Shown here: piece after piece, positions 8,614-16,774 of the stretch | Layout: each line of letters begins with the position of its first letter | Position numbering within the stretch: position 1 is the stretch's first letter | DNA from: an uncultured Clostridia bacterium | GTDB lineage: Bacteria > Bacillota > Clostridia > Christensenellales > Borkfalkiaceae | NCBI GenBank assembly: GCA_944367535.1 | Contig: CALVWQ010000016.1 | Coordinates: forward strand, 1-38,937 | Reading direction: 5' to 3' | Length of the DNA stretch: 38,937 nucleotides | The notes under the pieces: generated by a model | Told to the model about the DNA's origin: nothing | The model's input: only the letters and a program-made list of their open reading frames with translations | Database searches by the model: none | Made by a program: the position numbers and the translations under genes

Positions 8614-9501
8614 TTATTCTTTTATACCGCCCATGGAGATATTCCCCATAAGTCGTTTATGCCCCGCAATAAAAACTATCAGAATCGGAATTATCAGAAT
8701 AAAACATCCCGCCAGCCTCATAGGCGTATTGCTTATTTCGGGAACGGTGGAAAAACTGTAAGCATAAAGCCCGTACGCGAGAGTAGGTATCGACGGCATA
8801 TATGTAAGAGTAACCGTATAATCGTTCCAGAATTCCACGAACCTTATCAGCATAACCGTCATAAAAGTACTCGCGACAAGCGGCAGAATGACAGAAGCCA
8901 TCACCCTGAAATTGGATGCGCCATCGATATACGCCGCTTCCGAATAATCTTTCGGCACGCTGCGAAACGACGCATAGAACACCAGATAGTAAAGCCCGAG
9001 AAAATTAGCCTTACATATCCACATACCCCATATACTGTCGTACATTCCGAATGCCTTTAAAAATTGCAGCTCGGAAGGAAGATTTCCGACTATTGGAAGG
9101 GTCATCGTAACAACGACTATACCGTACACCACTTTATTGAATTTGAAATCGAATCTTGCCGTGGCATAAGCCGCTATACATGCGGTAAGTGTCGCGAAAA
9201 ACGAACTGCCCACCGAATACAAAAGCGAAAACAAAAGCATGCTTTCGATATAGTAAGTCTTAATGTCCGAGCCCGTATTTATAGGCACATAGAAATAATT
9301 TAGCGCGGTTATTATGTTTTCGAAATGCCATTTAGACGGGAAACCCAATTGATTGCCGAGATAATCCAGATTGCCCTTAAATGACGTCATCAGCGCCCAG
9401 AAAAACGGTATGAACAGCGTAAGCGCATACAAAACCAGGAGCGCGAATACCAGGATAGTAACAAAGTTGAAATTTCCCTTTATCTTACTGTTATTCTTCA
9501 A
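8614..9501 (-). CDS. Carbohydrate ABC transporter permease, MalG type
   Basis: A 295-residue inner-membrane subunit of a CUT1 sugar importer with six hydrophobic segments. It has the EAA loop (EAAYIDGASNFRVM, near residue 190) that docks on the ATPase. The start codon is TTG, placed by AAAGGAGG seven bases upstream; the gene overlaps its partner permease by 11 bases, so translation is coupled. Family length is about 270-300. With the binding protein and second permease it should import an oligosaccharide. No ATPase gene is in the locus, so a shared MsmX-type ATPase elsewhere is expected. Confidence 0.92.
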   Translation of the reverse strand: MKNNSKIKGNFNFVTILVFALLVLYALTLFIPFFWALMTSFKGNLDYLGNQLGFPSKWHFENIITALNYFYVPINTGSDIKTYYIESMLLFSLLYSVGSSFFATLTACIAAYATARFDFKFNKVVYGIVVVTMTLPIVGNLPSELQFLKAFGMYDSIWGMWICKANFLGLYYLVFYASFRSVPKDYSEAAYIDGASNFRVMASVILPLVASTFMTVMLIRFVEFWNDYTVTLTYMPSIPTLAYGLYAYSFSTVPEISNTPMRLAGCFILIIPILIVFIAGHKRLMGNISMGGIKE

Positions 9502-10435
9502 CTTTACGCCTCCTTTCCTCGGTCGTTGGTCCGAATCTTCCGAGCAGATACTTTACCGCATACACGAGCGGAATGGTTACAAGCGAAAGGAGTATTCCGA
9601 ATGCCGAGAGTATAGGATAGTCGGCAGCGGCACCGGTCTTTACCGTTTCCTTATAGAGGTAATAACCTATCGTGAAAACATATTCCTCGGCACCGTCCGA
9701 ATAGAAAGCGTAAATATTGGCCTGATTGACGAATATTCCGCCCACCGCAACAATGATAAATGTAGACATTGTGTCCCATACTAACGGAACGGTAATATAT
9801 ACAAACTCCTGAAAATAACGCGTTCCGTCCAGCCGCGCCGCTTCGACTACGCCCTCGGAAATCTTTTCCATGGCGCCGACATAAAGAAGTACCGACACTC
9901 CGAATCCAACCCACACGTTATAGAAAATTATAGTTCCGAAAGTAGTGTCGGGATTGGCAAGGAGTCCTTTTGCAGTGATGCCCAAAGACATCATAAGGGC
10001 GGGAATCGCGCCGTCCGCTATTTGTTTAAACATCAAAACCAGCGCGATGGTAGGTATTATGCTCGGCAGAAACAGCAAAATCTTGAAGAAATTGCGCATG
10101 AACGCCTTTTTATATATGTAGTAGGAAAAAAGCAAACCGCAAACCAGTCCCGTCAGCGTACCTATGAAAAAAAGTTTCAAAGAATTTATAACCGAAACGC
10201 GGTAAACCGTAAGCAGAGAAAAACTTTCAAAGAGCGTGGCAAAGTTGACCGTACCTCCCCACGTATAAACGTCATTCCCCTCATAGGTTTTAAACGCCAG
10301 AAGTATGGAATTGAAGTTGACACCCAAATAAAAAATGCAGAACTGCAAAATCGGGAAAGCCAACAACAAACAGTAGAATATAAGGTCTTTCGTACGGCGT
10401 TTGGAAAGCAAGCGCCTTATTTTTTCCGAATTCAT
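9491..10435 (-). CDS. Carbohydrate ABC transporter permease, MalF/UgpA type
   Basis: A 314-residue partner permease of the CUT1 importer, with a cytoplasmic N-terminus rich in Arg/Lys, six predicted membrane segments and the EAA loop (EAARLDGTRYFQEF). It lies 18 bases after the solute-binding lipoprotein gene and overlaps the MalG-type permease gene. The two form the membrane channel. Its Shine-Dalgarno is weak, consistent with translation being carried over from the upstream cistron. Confidence 0.92.
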   Translation of the reverse strand: MNSEKIRRLLSKRRTKDLIFYCLLLAFPILQFCIFYLGVNFNSILLAFKTYEGNDVYTWGGTVNFATLFESFSLLTVYRVSVINSLKLFFIGTLTGLVCGLLFSYYIYKKAFMRNFFKILLFLPSIIPTIALVLMFKQIADGAIPALMMSLGITAKGLLANPDTTFGTIIFYNVWVGFGVSVLLYVGAMEKISEGVVEAARLDGTRYFQEFVYITVPLVWDTMSTFIIVAVGGIFVNQANIYAFYSDGAEEYVFTIGYYLYKETVKTGAAADYPILSAFGILLSLVTIPLVYAVKYLLGRFGPTTEERRRKVEE

Positions 10436-10453
10436 GCAATTTACCGTCTTTAA

Positions 10454-12160
10454 TCAAACATTCTGAAATTTATTCTTCCATACGCTTTCCGTCCAGTATG
10501 CACTAAGTCCGTTGAAGTAATCCTTTGCGCTTACCGAATCGTTTATCATAGCCGTGGTCGGATAAGTGTAAGTCTTTCCGTTTACTACTGAATACCACAA
10601 TCTCGGCGAGTACCAAAGGTCAGTACTGTAATTCTGCATTATGGTACTGCTCGAATCCTGATACGCAAAGTCTGCGTTCTGATGCAGGTCGACCATAGTT
10701 TTGCCCCAGGAACTGAGTTCATCGTATGCGTCGCCCATCTCGTATGACACGGGGCGGCAGATATTCGTAGTCTTTGTATACTCTATGAGCGCTTTGTCGG
10801 TATAGCAATATTGCATAAACGCTTTCGCAAGGTCTATTTTTGAAGAATCGATGTTTCCGTTTATAAAGCCGATGTAACCCGTATTTTCAAGCAAAGTATA
10901 ATCGCCAGCCTCTGCCGTTACTTTGGGAATGGGCATTATGCCGAACTTACGGTTCTGCGCGGACGCGGAATCGCCTTTTTCGGCGACGAGTTCGTTAAAG
11001 ACGCTTTTAGCCTCGCTCTGCCACCAGTTTCCGTCTATGAGCATCGCGGGTCTCTGCATCGACGAATAATATTTCGACATGACAAACTGACCTTGTGCGT
11101 CCTTATGCGTAAACGACGCGCTGGTGGCGGTAAGATAATTGTAATACGCCGTATTCGACGTAAGTCTTTCGATAAACGACAGCGCGTAATAACGGCCGGG
11201 CTGTTTATAAAGTTCATATCCGTTCTGCGCCGTTATCGGGACGTATTTTTCCGGGTCGGTCGATATGACGGGATTTCCGTCTCCGTCGAAAGAAGTGATG
11301 TATTCGGTCATTGTGCCGTTATAATTATAGTTAAGTTCGGTCTGAACAACTCCCGCATAATCGGCGGCTATCGCCAGCATGAAACTGCTGACGTATTCCT
11401 GGACGTTGCCTCCCCACATCACGGGTATGAGATTTTTGTTCAAATCTACTATTTTCTGACAAAGCGCGAAAAACTGGTCGTACGTCGCGGGAAGACCGTT
11501 ATCGTATGTGGTTTCCGCCTTACCGTCGGGGCCGTCAGACCGCGTCGCCGAAGCGTCGGTAACGAAACTGCCGTCTGGCGCAAAGAAAAGATTGTTATCT
11601 TCGAACAGTTCTATGTCATATACTATACAGTAATACGTTTCTGCCGTGGGAAGCGCATAATATCTGTCGCCAATCGCGGAGAAATAATCCTGCTGCGTCG
11701 CGGACATCTTCGATTCGATTGTAACGCTCTCCCCGCCGTTAGACGTCTGTTTTCTGACAAAATCATAGTTAAGCGGCGATGTTACGACGTCGGTAATATC
11801 GAGAAATTTATCTCTCGAAGCAAAATACTGTGCGTTCGCGCCTTCCGCAAATATCACTTCCTCCCTGAAACTGTCGATATTGCCCTCCATACCGGTCTGC
11901 GTAAAGGAACGCGAAGGCGATACTCTTAACTGCACGCCCTTTTTGCCTTCCTCGAATGATACGTCGGCATATTTTGCCTCAAAATCCTCTTTTATGGCAT
12001 AAATCCAATCGGAACCGAGTCCACCGTCAAAAACTCCTATAGTAAGTTGTGTCTGGTCGGCGCGCACCTGTTCGCCCTGCTCTCTGTTACAGGCGGAAAA
12101 TGCGGCAATCATGAAAACCAAACTCAACAATACGCATAATTTTCCGTATATTTTTTTCAT
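10454..12160 (-). CDS. Extracellular solute-binding lipoprotein of a sugar ABC importer
   Basis: A 568-residue lipoprotein (signal peptide, lipobox AAFSAC near residue 24) anchored to the outer membrane face, of the large CUT1 solute-binding class. It is longer than MalE-type proteins (about 400) and closer to the 500-600-residue binding proteins seen with complex glycans. Tyr/Trp-rich stretches in the second half (PAMLIDGNWWQSEAK, DLWYSPRLWYS) are typical of sugar-stacking surfaces. GGAGGTAGAAG precedes the start. It is second in the operon, 13 bases after the TIM-barrel lipoprotein gene and 18 before the permeases. The sugar is unknown; fucosylated or sialylated glycans are plausible from the neighbourhood only. 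Confidence 0.85.
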   Translation of the reverse strand: MKKIYGKLCVLLSLVFMIAAFSACNREQGEQVRADQTQLTIGVFDGGLGSDWIYAIKEDFEAKYADVSFEEGKKGVQLRVSPSRSFTQTGMEGNIDSFREEVIFAEGANAQYFASRDKFLDITDVVTSPLNYDFVRKQTSNGGESVTIESKMSATQQDYFSAIGDRYYALPTAETYYCIVYDIELFEDNNLFFAPDGSFVTDASATRSDGPDGKAETTYDNGLPATYDQFFALCQKIVDLNKNLIPVMWGGNVQEYVSSFMLAIAADYAGVVQTELNYNYNGTMTEYITSFDGDGNPVISTDPEKYVPITAQNGYELYKQPGRYYALSFIERLTSNTAYYNYLTATSASFTHKDAQGQFVMSKYYSSMQRPAMLIDGNWWQSEAKSVFNELVAEKGDSASAQNRKFGIMPIPKVTAEAGDYTLLENTGYIGFINGNIDSSKIDLAKAFMQYCYTDKALIEYTKTTNICRPVSYEMGDAYDELSSWGKTMVDLHQNADFAYQDSSSTIMQNYSTDLWYSPRLWYSVVNGKTYTYPTTAMINDSVSAKDYFNGLSAYWTESVWKNKFQNV

Positions 12161-12173
12161 CTTCTACCTCCGA

Positions 12174-13541
12174 TTACAATATTATATAAATTCCGTCGCC
12201 GACATCGATGTTCAGGGTAAGAACGCCGTTTTCGGTCTTTAACGCGCGAGCCTGCCCGCCGATATATGCGGTAACTTCTTCAACGTCCTGCATTGTAAGC
12301 GAAAGTTCGGCGTTATCTCTGGGGGTTGTGGGGACTATAAGCAGACTGTCTTCGCCGGTATAAGGATTATGGAAACATCCTATTACCGCGTCGTCTCCGC
12401 TTACCGCGGTTACTTTGCCGTAAGAAGTAAGACTGTCGTCGTACAATTTATATTTGGCATCAGAAGGATTCGCGACATTTAAGATTATGCCCTTGGAATC
12501 GCATTGTAAAAGATGTTCTCCGAAATTCAGTATCTCGGTGTTGACCTCTTTGACATAATCGTAACGTTCGGTCCTTGTCCCGTCTGCCGCAATCATTGCG
12601 TCGGTAAACGATTCGCTTCCGCCGCTCGGCGTCCAATAACAAAAATACTGTAACCCCTTAACTCCGAAGGCAAGATTTACATAGACCTGCCAGCGTATAT
12701 CTTCTCTTGAAGGAGTACGTTTATCGGGAACCCCGGGCGTACCTGAAATTCCCAAAGTCTGAATGAACGACCATAAAGGTATTTTCTTTTCCGCAGTTTT
12801 TGAACGCAGAACATCGAGATTATAGAAATAATCCTCTATCTCATAGCGAGTAAAGGGATTGTTGGGGTCCGGAACCAGCAACGGATATGAATCGTAAGAA
12901 TAGTAGTTAGGATTTACCAACTCCATCCAATCATCTACATATTGCAGATACGGCACGCCTGCGCCGCCCTCCGCATAACTCGGAAACATATTAACATGCC
13001 ACTGCTTGCCAGGATAGTTCGTCGTAAACGCGTCTATAAATGCATGCACAGTATCAAATTTGCTCCGCCCGGGCTCGTCTATAAGAAGCTGTCCAGCATA
13101 AGCCGGATATTCATAATAACTTTCAATAGCGGTCATCGCATCTTCTATAAGTTGCGCGTTTTTAGTAGTGTCGTATGTATTTATCGCTTCCGTAACGCGT
13201 CTGTCGGCAACTAAAAATTTCAGCCCGCTGTTGTTTGCAAATGTCAAGGCCTCCCTTATCTGATTTTCATCACTTTCAAAATATTCGAACCCGTTCACGA
13301 AGTTTATGCCGCTCTCGGCCATCGTGTCAAACGTCTCCTGCGTTCTGTTGGCCGCAGGAGGAGTAACCCACATACCGATATGTATATTTCCTATATCAAG
13401 TAAATCATATTGATTTTTTTCTTCTGACGGACGCAAATTCCCCGTTCCGGATGTTTTATCGTCGCCGTTACATCCGACGGAAGACGTCAACATAAAAGCA
13501 AAAAGCATGATAGCTATACTCCTTTTCCAAAGATTTTTCAT
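12174..13541 (-). CDS. Secreted TIM-barrel glycosidase-like lipoprotein
   Basis: The 455-residue product has a signal peptide with lipobox SSVGC. The body looks like a glycoside hydrolase clan-A style TIM barrel: MAESGINFVNGF (strand 2), LLIDEP (a Glu at the end of strand 4, candidate acid/base), YYSYDSYPL, and FGVKGLQYFCYW late in the barrel. A beta-rich C-terminal domain follows. I cannot assign a GH family. It is the first gene of the locus, with AAAGGAG before the start and a good promoter 35 bases further up. Fragments of two close relatives survive in the mosaic region at 24.1-25.5 kb. The likely role is trimming a glycan at the surface for the importer; the substrate is unknown. Confidence 0.7.
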   Translation of the reverse strand: MKNLWKRSIAIMLFAFMLTSSVGCNGDDKTSGTGNLRPSEEKNQYDLLDIGNIHIGMWVTPPAANRTQETFDTMAESGINFVNGFEYFESDENQIREALTFANNSGLKFLVADRRVTEAINTYDTTKNAQLIEDAMTAIESYYEYPAYAGQLLIDEPGRSKFDTVHAFIDAFTTNYPGKQWHVNMFPSYAEGGAGVPYLQYVDDWMELVNPNYYSYDSYPLLVPDPNNPFTRYEIEDYFYNLDVLRSKTAEKKIPLWSFIQTLGISGTPGVPDKRTPSREDIRWQVYVNLAFGVKGLQYFCYWTPSGGSESFTDAMIAADGTRTERYDYVKEVNTEILNFGEHLLQCDSKGIILNVANPSDAKYKLYDDSLTSYGKVTAVSGDDAVIGCFHNPYTGEDSLLIVPTTPRDNAELSLTMQDVEEVTAYIGGQARALKTENGVLTLNIDVGDGIYIIL

Positions 13542-13575
13542 GTTTTACGATTCTCCTTTATCACCCTTTTCTTTT

Positions 13576-13604
13576 ATAATAATGTTATACAAACCTTTGT
13601 GCAA
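13576..13604 (-). promoter_or_regulatory. Promoter of the carbohydrate operon
   Basis: On the minus strand TTGCAC and TATTAT are separated by 17 bases. The predicted start of transcription lies about 28 bases before the ATG of the TIM-barrel lipoprotein. No terminator-like hairpin interrupts the downstream genes until the intercistronic hairpin at 6.9 kb. Confidence 0.6.
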
Positions 13605-13620
13605 GTCGTTTTTTACACAA
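13597..13620. promoter_or_regulatory. Candidate AraC-type operator
   Basis: An inverted repeat TTGTG-N14-CACAA overlaps the -35 box of the operon promoter and lies in the shared region with the divergent araC-type gene. Its placement fits a site where the regulator acts on the leftward operon. It is short and could be chance. Confidence 0.3.
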
Positions 13621-13645
13621 TACACACCGTTATTTATTATTTTTA

Positions 13646-13675
13646 TTGACTTTCCCGACCAATAAATGGTATAAT
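13646..13675 (+). promoter_or_regulatory. Promoter of the araC-type gene
   Basis: TTGACT and a perfect TATAAT are separated by 18 bases; the start codon is 38 bases after the -10 box. It fires away from the carbohydrate operon promoter. Confidence 0.7.
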
Positions 13676-13713
13676 TTTTTTGATTAAAAATTATTTGTTT
13701 TATATGGTGGGAT

Positions 13714-14619
13714 ATGTTGACTTATAGCGAGAATGATATTAAGGCGACGCCTTTTTCCAAATTATCCGTCTTTTCATACACCAATATTTTACATAAACAC
13801 ACCTTTTACGAAATTACAATAGTTCTTAAAGGGAATGCGGCAAGCATTATCAATAACGGAAATGTGCGAAAACTGGAAAGAGGCGATTTTATTGTTATAT
13901 GTCCCGGCGACGTTCATTCCATACAACCGCTGACTAAAGATTATCTCCACAGGGATTTTTATATATCCACAAACAAAATGTATAAGATAAAAAAACTCAT
14001 GGGCGAAAAGTTTTTTCAGGAAACTTTGAATAATAAAAAAGAAAAATACTTTTTCCTGAACATCGACGAACTCGGTCTTATAGAAAGAAAGTCGGAAGTT
14101 TTCAATCTTCAATCAGAACCGGACGAAAGCACCTTTGACCTGCTCGATACCATGCATACGGCGCTCGTCTCGGAAATTTTCGGTTGTATTCTCAATAAGA
14201 CGCTCTCTATAAGAAAGAATGTCCCACAATGGTTGAACAATTTATATCTTCATCTTACAAGTTTCCATTATGTCAATCTTTCTATTGACGAAATCGTAAA
14301 AAATACAGGTTATTCTCATAGTTATGTTTGCAATATTTTCAAAAAAATATATAACGTAACTTTAAAAGAATGCCATACGAGAAGCAAAATCCTTCTTTCC
14401 GCCAACATGCTCGGAGAAGAAAAAATAATAGACGTAGCCGCAGCTTTCGGATGGGAAAACCCGAAAAATTATACCATCGCGTTTAAAAAAGTATTCGGCG
14501 TAACGCCGAATGAATACAAAAAAGGTAGCACCCCCCCCCATCAGCAAACTCGGCCGTTATATTCAGACCCTCCGAAAATGGAAAATCTCAGCGATTTCGA
14601 AAAAATCGTCGAGCCGTAG
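13714..14619 (+). CDS. AraC family transcriptional regulator
   Basis: The 301-residue product has an N-terminal cupin-like sensor (residues 1-150, with HTFYEITIVLKG and the HSIQPL turn). Its C-terminal double helix-turn-helix spans about residues 185-273 and includes the signature VAAAFGWENPKNYTIAFKKVFGVTPNEYKK. It should bind a sugar and control the divergent carbohydrate operon whose promoter lies 110 bases away. The ATG is preceded by GGTGGG. After the second helix-turn-helix a nine-C homopolymer (14531-14539) leads into a 30-residue Pro-rich tail unlike the family's normal end. The tail may be a slippage product or just a lineage-specific extension. Confidence 0.92.
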   Translation: MLTYSENDIKATPFSKLSVFSYTNILHKHTFYEITIVLKGNAASIINNGNVRKLERGDFIVICPGDVHSIQPLTKDYLHRDFYISTNKMYKIKKLMGEKFFQETLNNKKEKYFFLNIDELGLIERKSEVFNLQSEPDESTFDLLDTMHTALVSEIFGCILNKTLSIRKNVPQWLNNLYLHLTSFHYVNLSIDEIVKNTGYSHSYVCNIFKKIYNVTLKECHTRSKILLSANMLGEEKIIDVAAAFGWENPKNYTIAFKKVFGVTPNEYKKGSTPPHQQTRPLYSDPPKMENLSDFEKIVEP

Positions 14620-14958
14620 TTTTGAAAAGTGAAATGAAAAACAGCAGTAATTTTCCCATAAAAAATGTTTTTCTCCCGACTTTTAAAGATGATAAGTTTT
14701 AATATAAATTCCCCGATTTAGCTAACATGATATTTATAATATATTTATATTTTTAAATACTTTCTCTCTATAAGTATTAAAAACTCTATAATAAAACAGA
14801 TATTTATGCAATCGTAGGAATTTTTTATAACGGTTTAACCATAACCTTTCCTCACATAAGTTATAAAGATGACATAGTAACAGAAAGTTATAACTCGGGG
14901 CAGATATATAAAACAAATAAGGAAGTTACGGCAGATGTCAAAAAAATTAAATTTTTAT

Positions 14959-14993
14959 AAAAAAATATCCACCAGCTCATCTGATGGATATTT
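14959..14993 (-). terminator. Minus-strand terminator below decayed coding region
   Basis: A 9-bp stem (AAATATCCA with TGGATATTT, 13-base loop) is followed on the minus strand by a long T-run; no run follows on the plus strand. It implies that something was once transcribed leftwards from the 15.0-15.6 kb region. Confidence 0.5.
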
Positions 14994-15010
14994 ATATAGA
15001 ATAATAAACC

Positions 15011-15538
15011 CTATATATTGACACAACCACAAGTGCGTATTATAAATCCCGAACATTTTACTTGTGACTCATGAACGAGTGTCGAGGGTGAAGTATATTT
15101 AATTTGTCTGTTTTTATCTTCAAGTAATTTATTCTGATTTATTAGATGTTTACTATTTAATAAATTTCTTATCTTTCCCAAACGTACCAACAGGAATTCA
15201 CATTTACCAGGGTTTCGGCATATAAAATTGAATAATCTTCCATGTTTGAAATATTATCGTCGCACCAGTTCCTTTCAGATAGCCATAAATCTTTGAAGGC
15301 TGATTTCAGTTTAATTAGATAAAAAAATTATTTCGTAAAATACTTTTACTCTATATTACAACCACTTTTTATTTGTGCGGCGTTCCATATATGTTTTTTG
15401 TTTTTTATACTCGAAAAACCCTTTTATAAGGTATTTTAACGCAATCACTATGTGTTGCTTAAAATTCCATTTTAGATTCACTAAACTATTTTCTGTGAAG
15501 ATTGATTTTTTTATAATTACTATGTTATTTTGTGTATT
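15011..15538 (-). other. Degenerate coding remnants, family unknown
   Basis: The kilobase between the araC-type gene and the tRNA has no intact gene. On the minus strand three stop-free stretches without usable ATG starts look protein-like. They are 15356-15538 (contains LVNLKWNFKQH and ALKYLIKGFFEYKKQ), 15169-15327 (contains FKDLWLSERNWCDDN, ends NSCWYVWER) and, overlapping it in another frame, 15011-15253 (contains FLLVRLGKIRNLL, ends IIRTCGCVNI). The first resembles the basic tail of cell-surface polysaccharide enzymes, a weak impression. A minus-strand terminator lies just beyond 15011. I read this as a decayed gene or genes. From 14620 to 14950 I see nothing but A/T-rich sequence. Confidence 0.3.
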
Positions 15539-15643
15539 TTAAACGGCATGTCAAAAAGACAATTATACATAGCGTACACATTTTTCTAATAGTTTACACT
15601 TCCTTTTTAGCAAAAGTTTTTCAATAATTTTGCTATATAAAGA

Positions 15644-15673
15644 GCAGGCAAAATCAAACCTGATTTTGCCTGC
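15644..15673 (-). terminator. Hairpin terminator of the tRNA gene
   Basis: A perfect 13-bp stem (15644-15656 with 15661-15673, loop AACC) begins three bases beyond the encoded CCA end of the tRNA, followed on the minus strand by TCTTTATAT. The U-run is poor, but position and stem strength make it the likely 3' end and processing signal of the tRNA transcript. Confidence 0.65.
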
Positions 15674-15676
15674 CTT

Positions 15677-15752
15677 TGGTGGAGGTAACGAGATTCGAAC
15701 TCGTGGCCTCCGCGTTGCGAACGCGGCGCTCTACCAACTGAGCCATACCCCC
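15677..15752 (-). tRNA. tRNA-Ala(CGC)
   Basis: A 76-base tRNA with encoded CCA. The acceptor stem GGGGGTA pairs with TACCTCC and contains the G3:U70 wobble that identifies alanine tRNAs. The D-arm GCTC-AGTTGGTA-GAGC, anticodon stem CCGCG/CGCGG with loop TTCGCAA (anticodon CGC, reading GCG) and T-arm with GTTCGAATC are all complete. It stands alone with its own promoter and terminator between two decayed regions; tRNA genes are common integration targets, but no integrase or att repeat is seen here. Confidence 0.97.
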
Positions 15753-15813
15753 GAAATTTATACACATTTTCTCTCGGGCATCGCTAAAATACCGTCGAGC
15801 GATTAACGGTGAT

Positions 15814-15842
15814 ATTATAGCATAACGATTTATTTTTTACAA
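15814..15842 (-). promoter_or_regulatory. Promoter of the tRNA-Ala gene
   Basis: TTGTAA and a perfect TATAAT are separated by 17 bases on the minus strand, with transcription expected to begin about 55 bases before the mature tRNA. Confidence 0.65.
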
Positions 15843-15965
15843 GCATTTTCAGCCGATAGTTTTATTTTTTGTTTTATTTTATAATAATTTATTATTTTAA
15901 CAAAGTTTATTCGAACGGATTTTTTTTGCCGCGACGACACACTTTTATGCTTTTACGGCATTCTC

Positions 15966-16652
15966 TTAAATTTCGGGATAATCGGAGGGGTTATACACGC
16001 AACGTTCGCATTTTCCCGCAAACACTCCCGCAAATGCAAGTGACGCTATGTAACGGCCTATTCCGAACGACAGATGATGCCCTTCACGTTAGACCACTTC
16101 AATGTCCGCCGCACTGACATTCTCTATTTCTGCGCCGCACGTGATTATCCCGCCAAATCTTTTAACGGACACAATCTTTTCCTTCACTGCGTTAGTTATC
16201 TATGCGTACATTTTTTCTCTGCTGAAATCGTATTTTTCAAATGACTTACACTCGCAATAATTTCCGTACTCCCAAGTCATGTGCCCATATAAAAGGATGT
16301 CTTTCCGCACCGAAAAAATTTTTTCGGTCAACTTATTTATTACTTAGTTATAACTTTCGGCAACACCGCTTAAACTGCTGCACTGCTGTAACGTTATTAT
16401 GTCCCAATTTTCATCTTCGAGCGCATAATTTACAGTGATACCGGAAAGATTATTATATCCATTTTTATCGTATTTCCGATATTCGTATGCCGCCTCGTTG
16501 TTTTTAATGTTCTGAGCATGCAGAGATAAGGGACATCCGCCTATATAAATGCCCCCGACTACAGGGTCCTGCACTCCGCAACACGTAAGAACGCCTCTTA
16601 AATGTGCAATAGCATCGTCGCTGAAACTGTTTCCGATACAGAATATTTTCAT
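15966..16652 (-). pseudogene. DUF4886 (SGNH-like) hydrolase, interrupted by in-frame stops
   Basis: One continuous reading frame of 229 codons matches the whole DUF4886 layout. It has FCIGNSFSDDA with the SGNH serine at the start, WDIITLQQCSSLSG, GHMTWEYGNY in the middle and REGHHLSFGIGRYIA near the end, which carries the catalytic His. The frame is never shifted but is broken by three internal stops: TAA at 16344-16346, TAG at 16200-16202 and TAA at 16089-16091; TAA at 15966-15968 is taken as the natural end. Family members are secreted or cytosolic carbohydrate esterase-like enzymes. The intact open part is only 102 residues, so the gene is presumably dead. Confidence 0.8.
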
Positions 16653-16774
16653 TTGAACTCATTCCCCTTTCTAATTTAAGATAATGTTATAAAACCATAA
16701 CTCGGTCAATATAAATTTCTTTTAATTTGCCGATCCGATTCAAAATTTTAAAAACTTAATATAAATCCTAATAT

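Noticed and set aside
11093-11929. Plus-strand ORF of 278 codons opposite the solute-binding gene
   Set aside because: Arg/Tyr-rich antisense shadow of a well-supported lipoprotein gene.
13597-13620. CRP/CcpA (cre) site in the araC intergenic region
   Set aside because: The inverted repeat does not match the cre consensus and its spacing fits neither site; left as an unassigned operator candidate.
15644-15752. tRNA-flanked integration site with att repeats
   Set aside because: I found no repeat of the tRNA 3' end and no integrase in the window.
15966-16652. Reassigned stop codons explaining the broken DUF4886 frame
   Set aside because: Other genes in the window end with TAA and TAG at sensible places, so genome-wide reassignment does not fit; kept only as a low-probability alternative.
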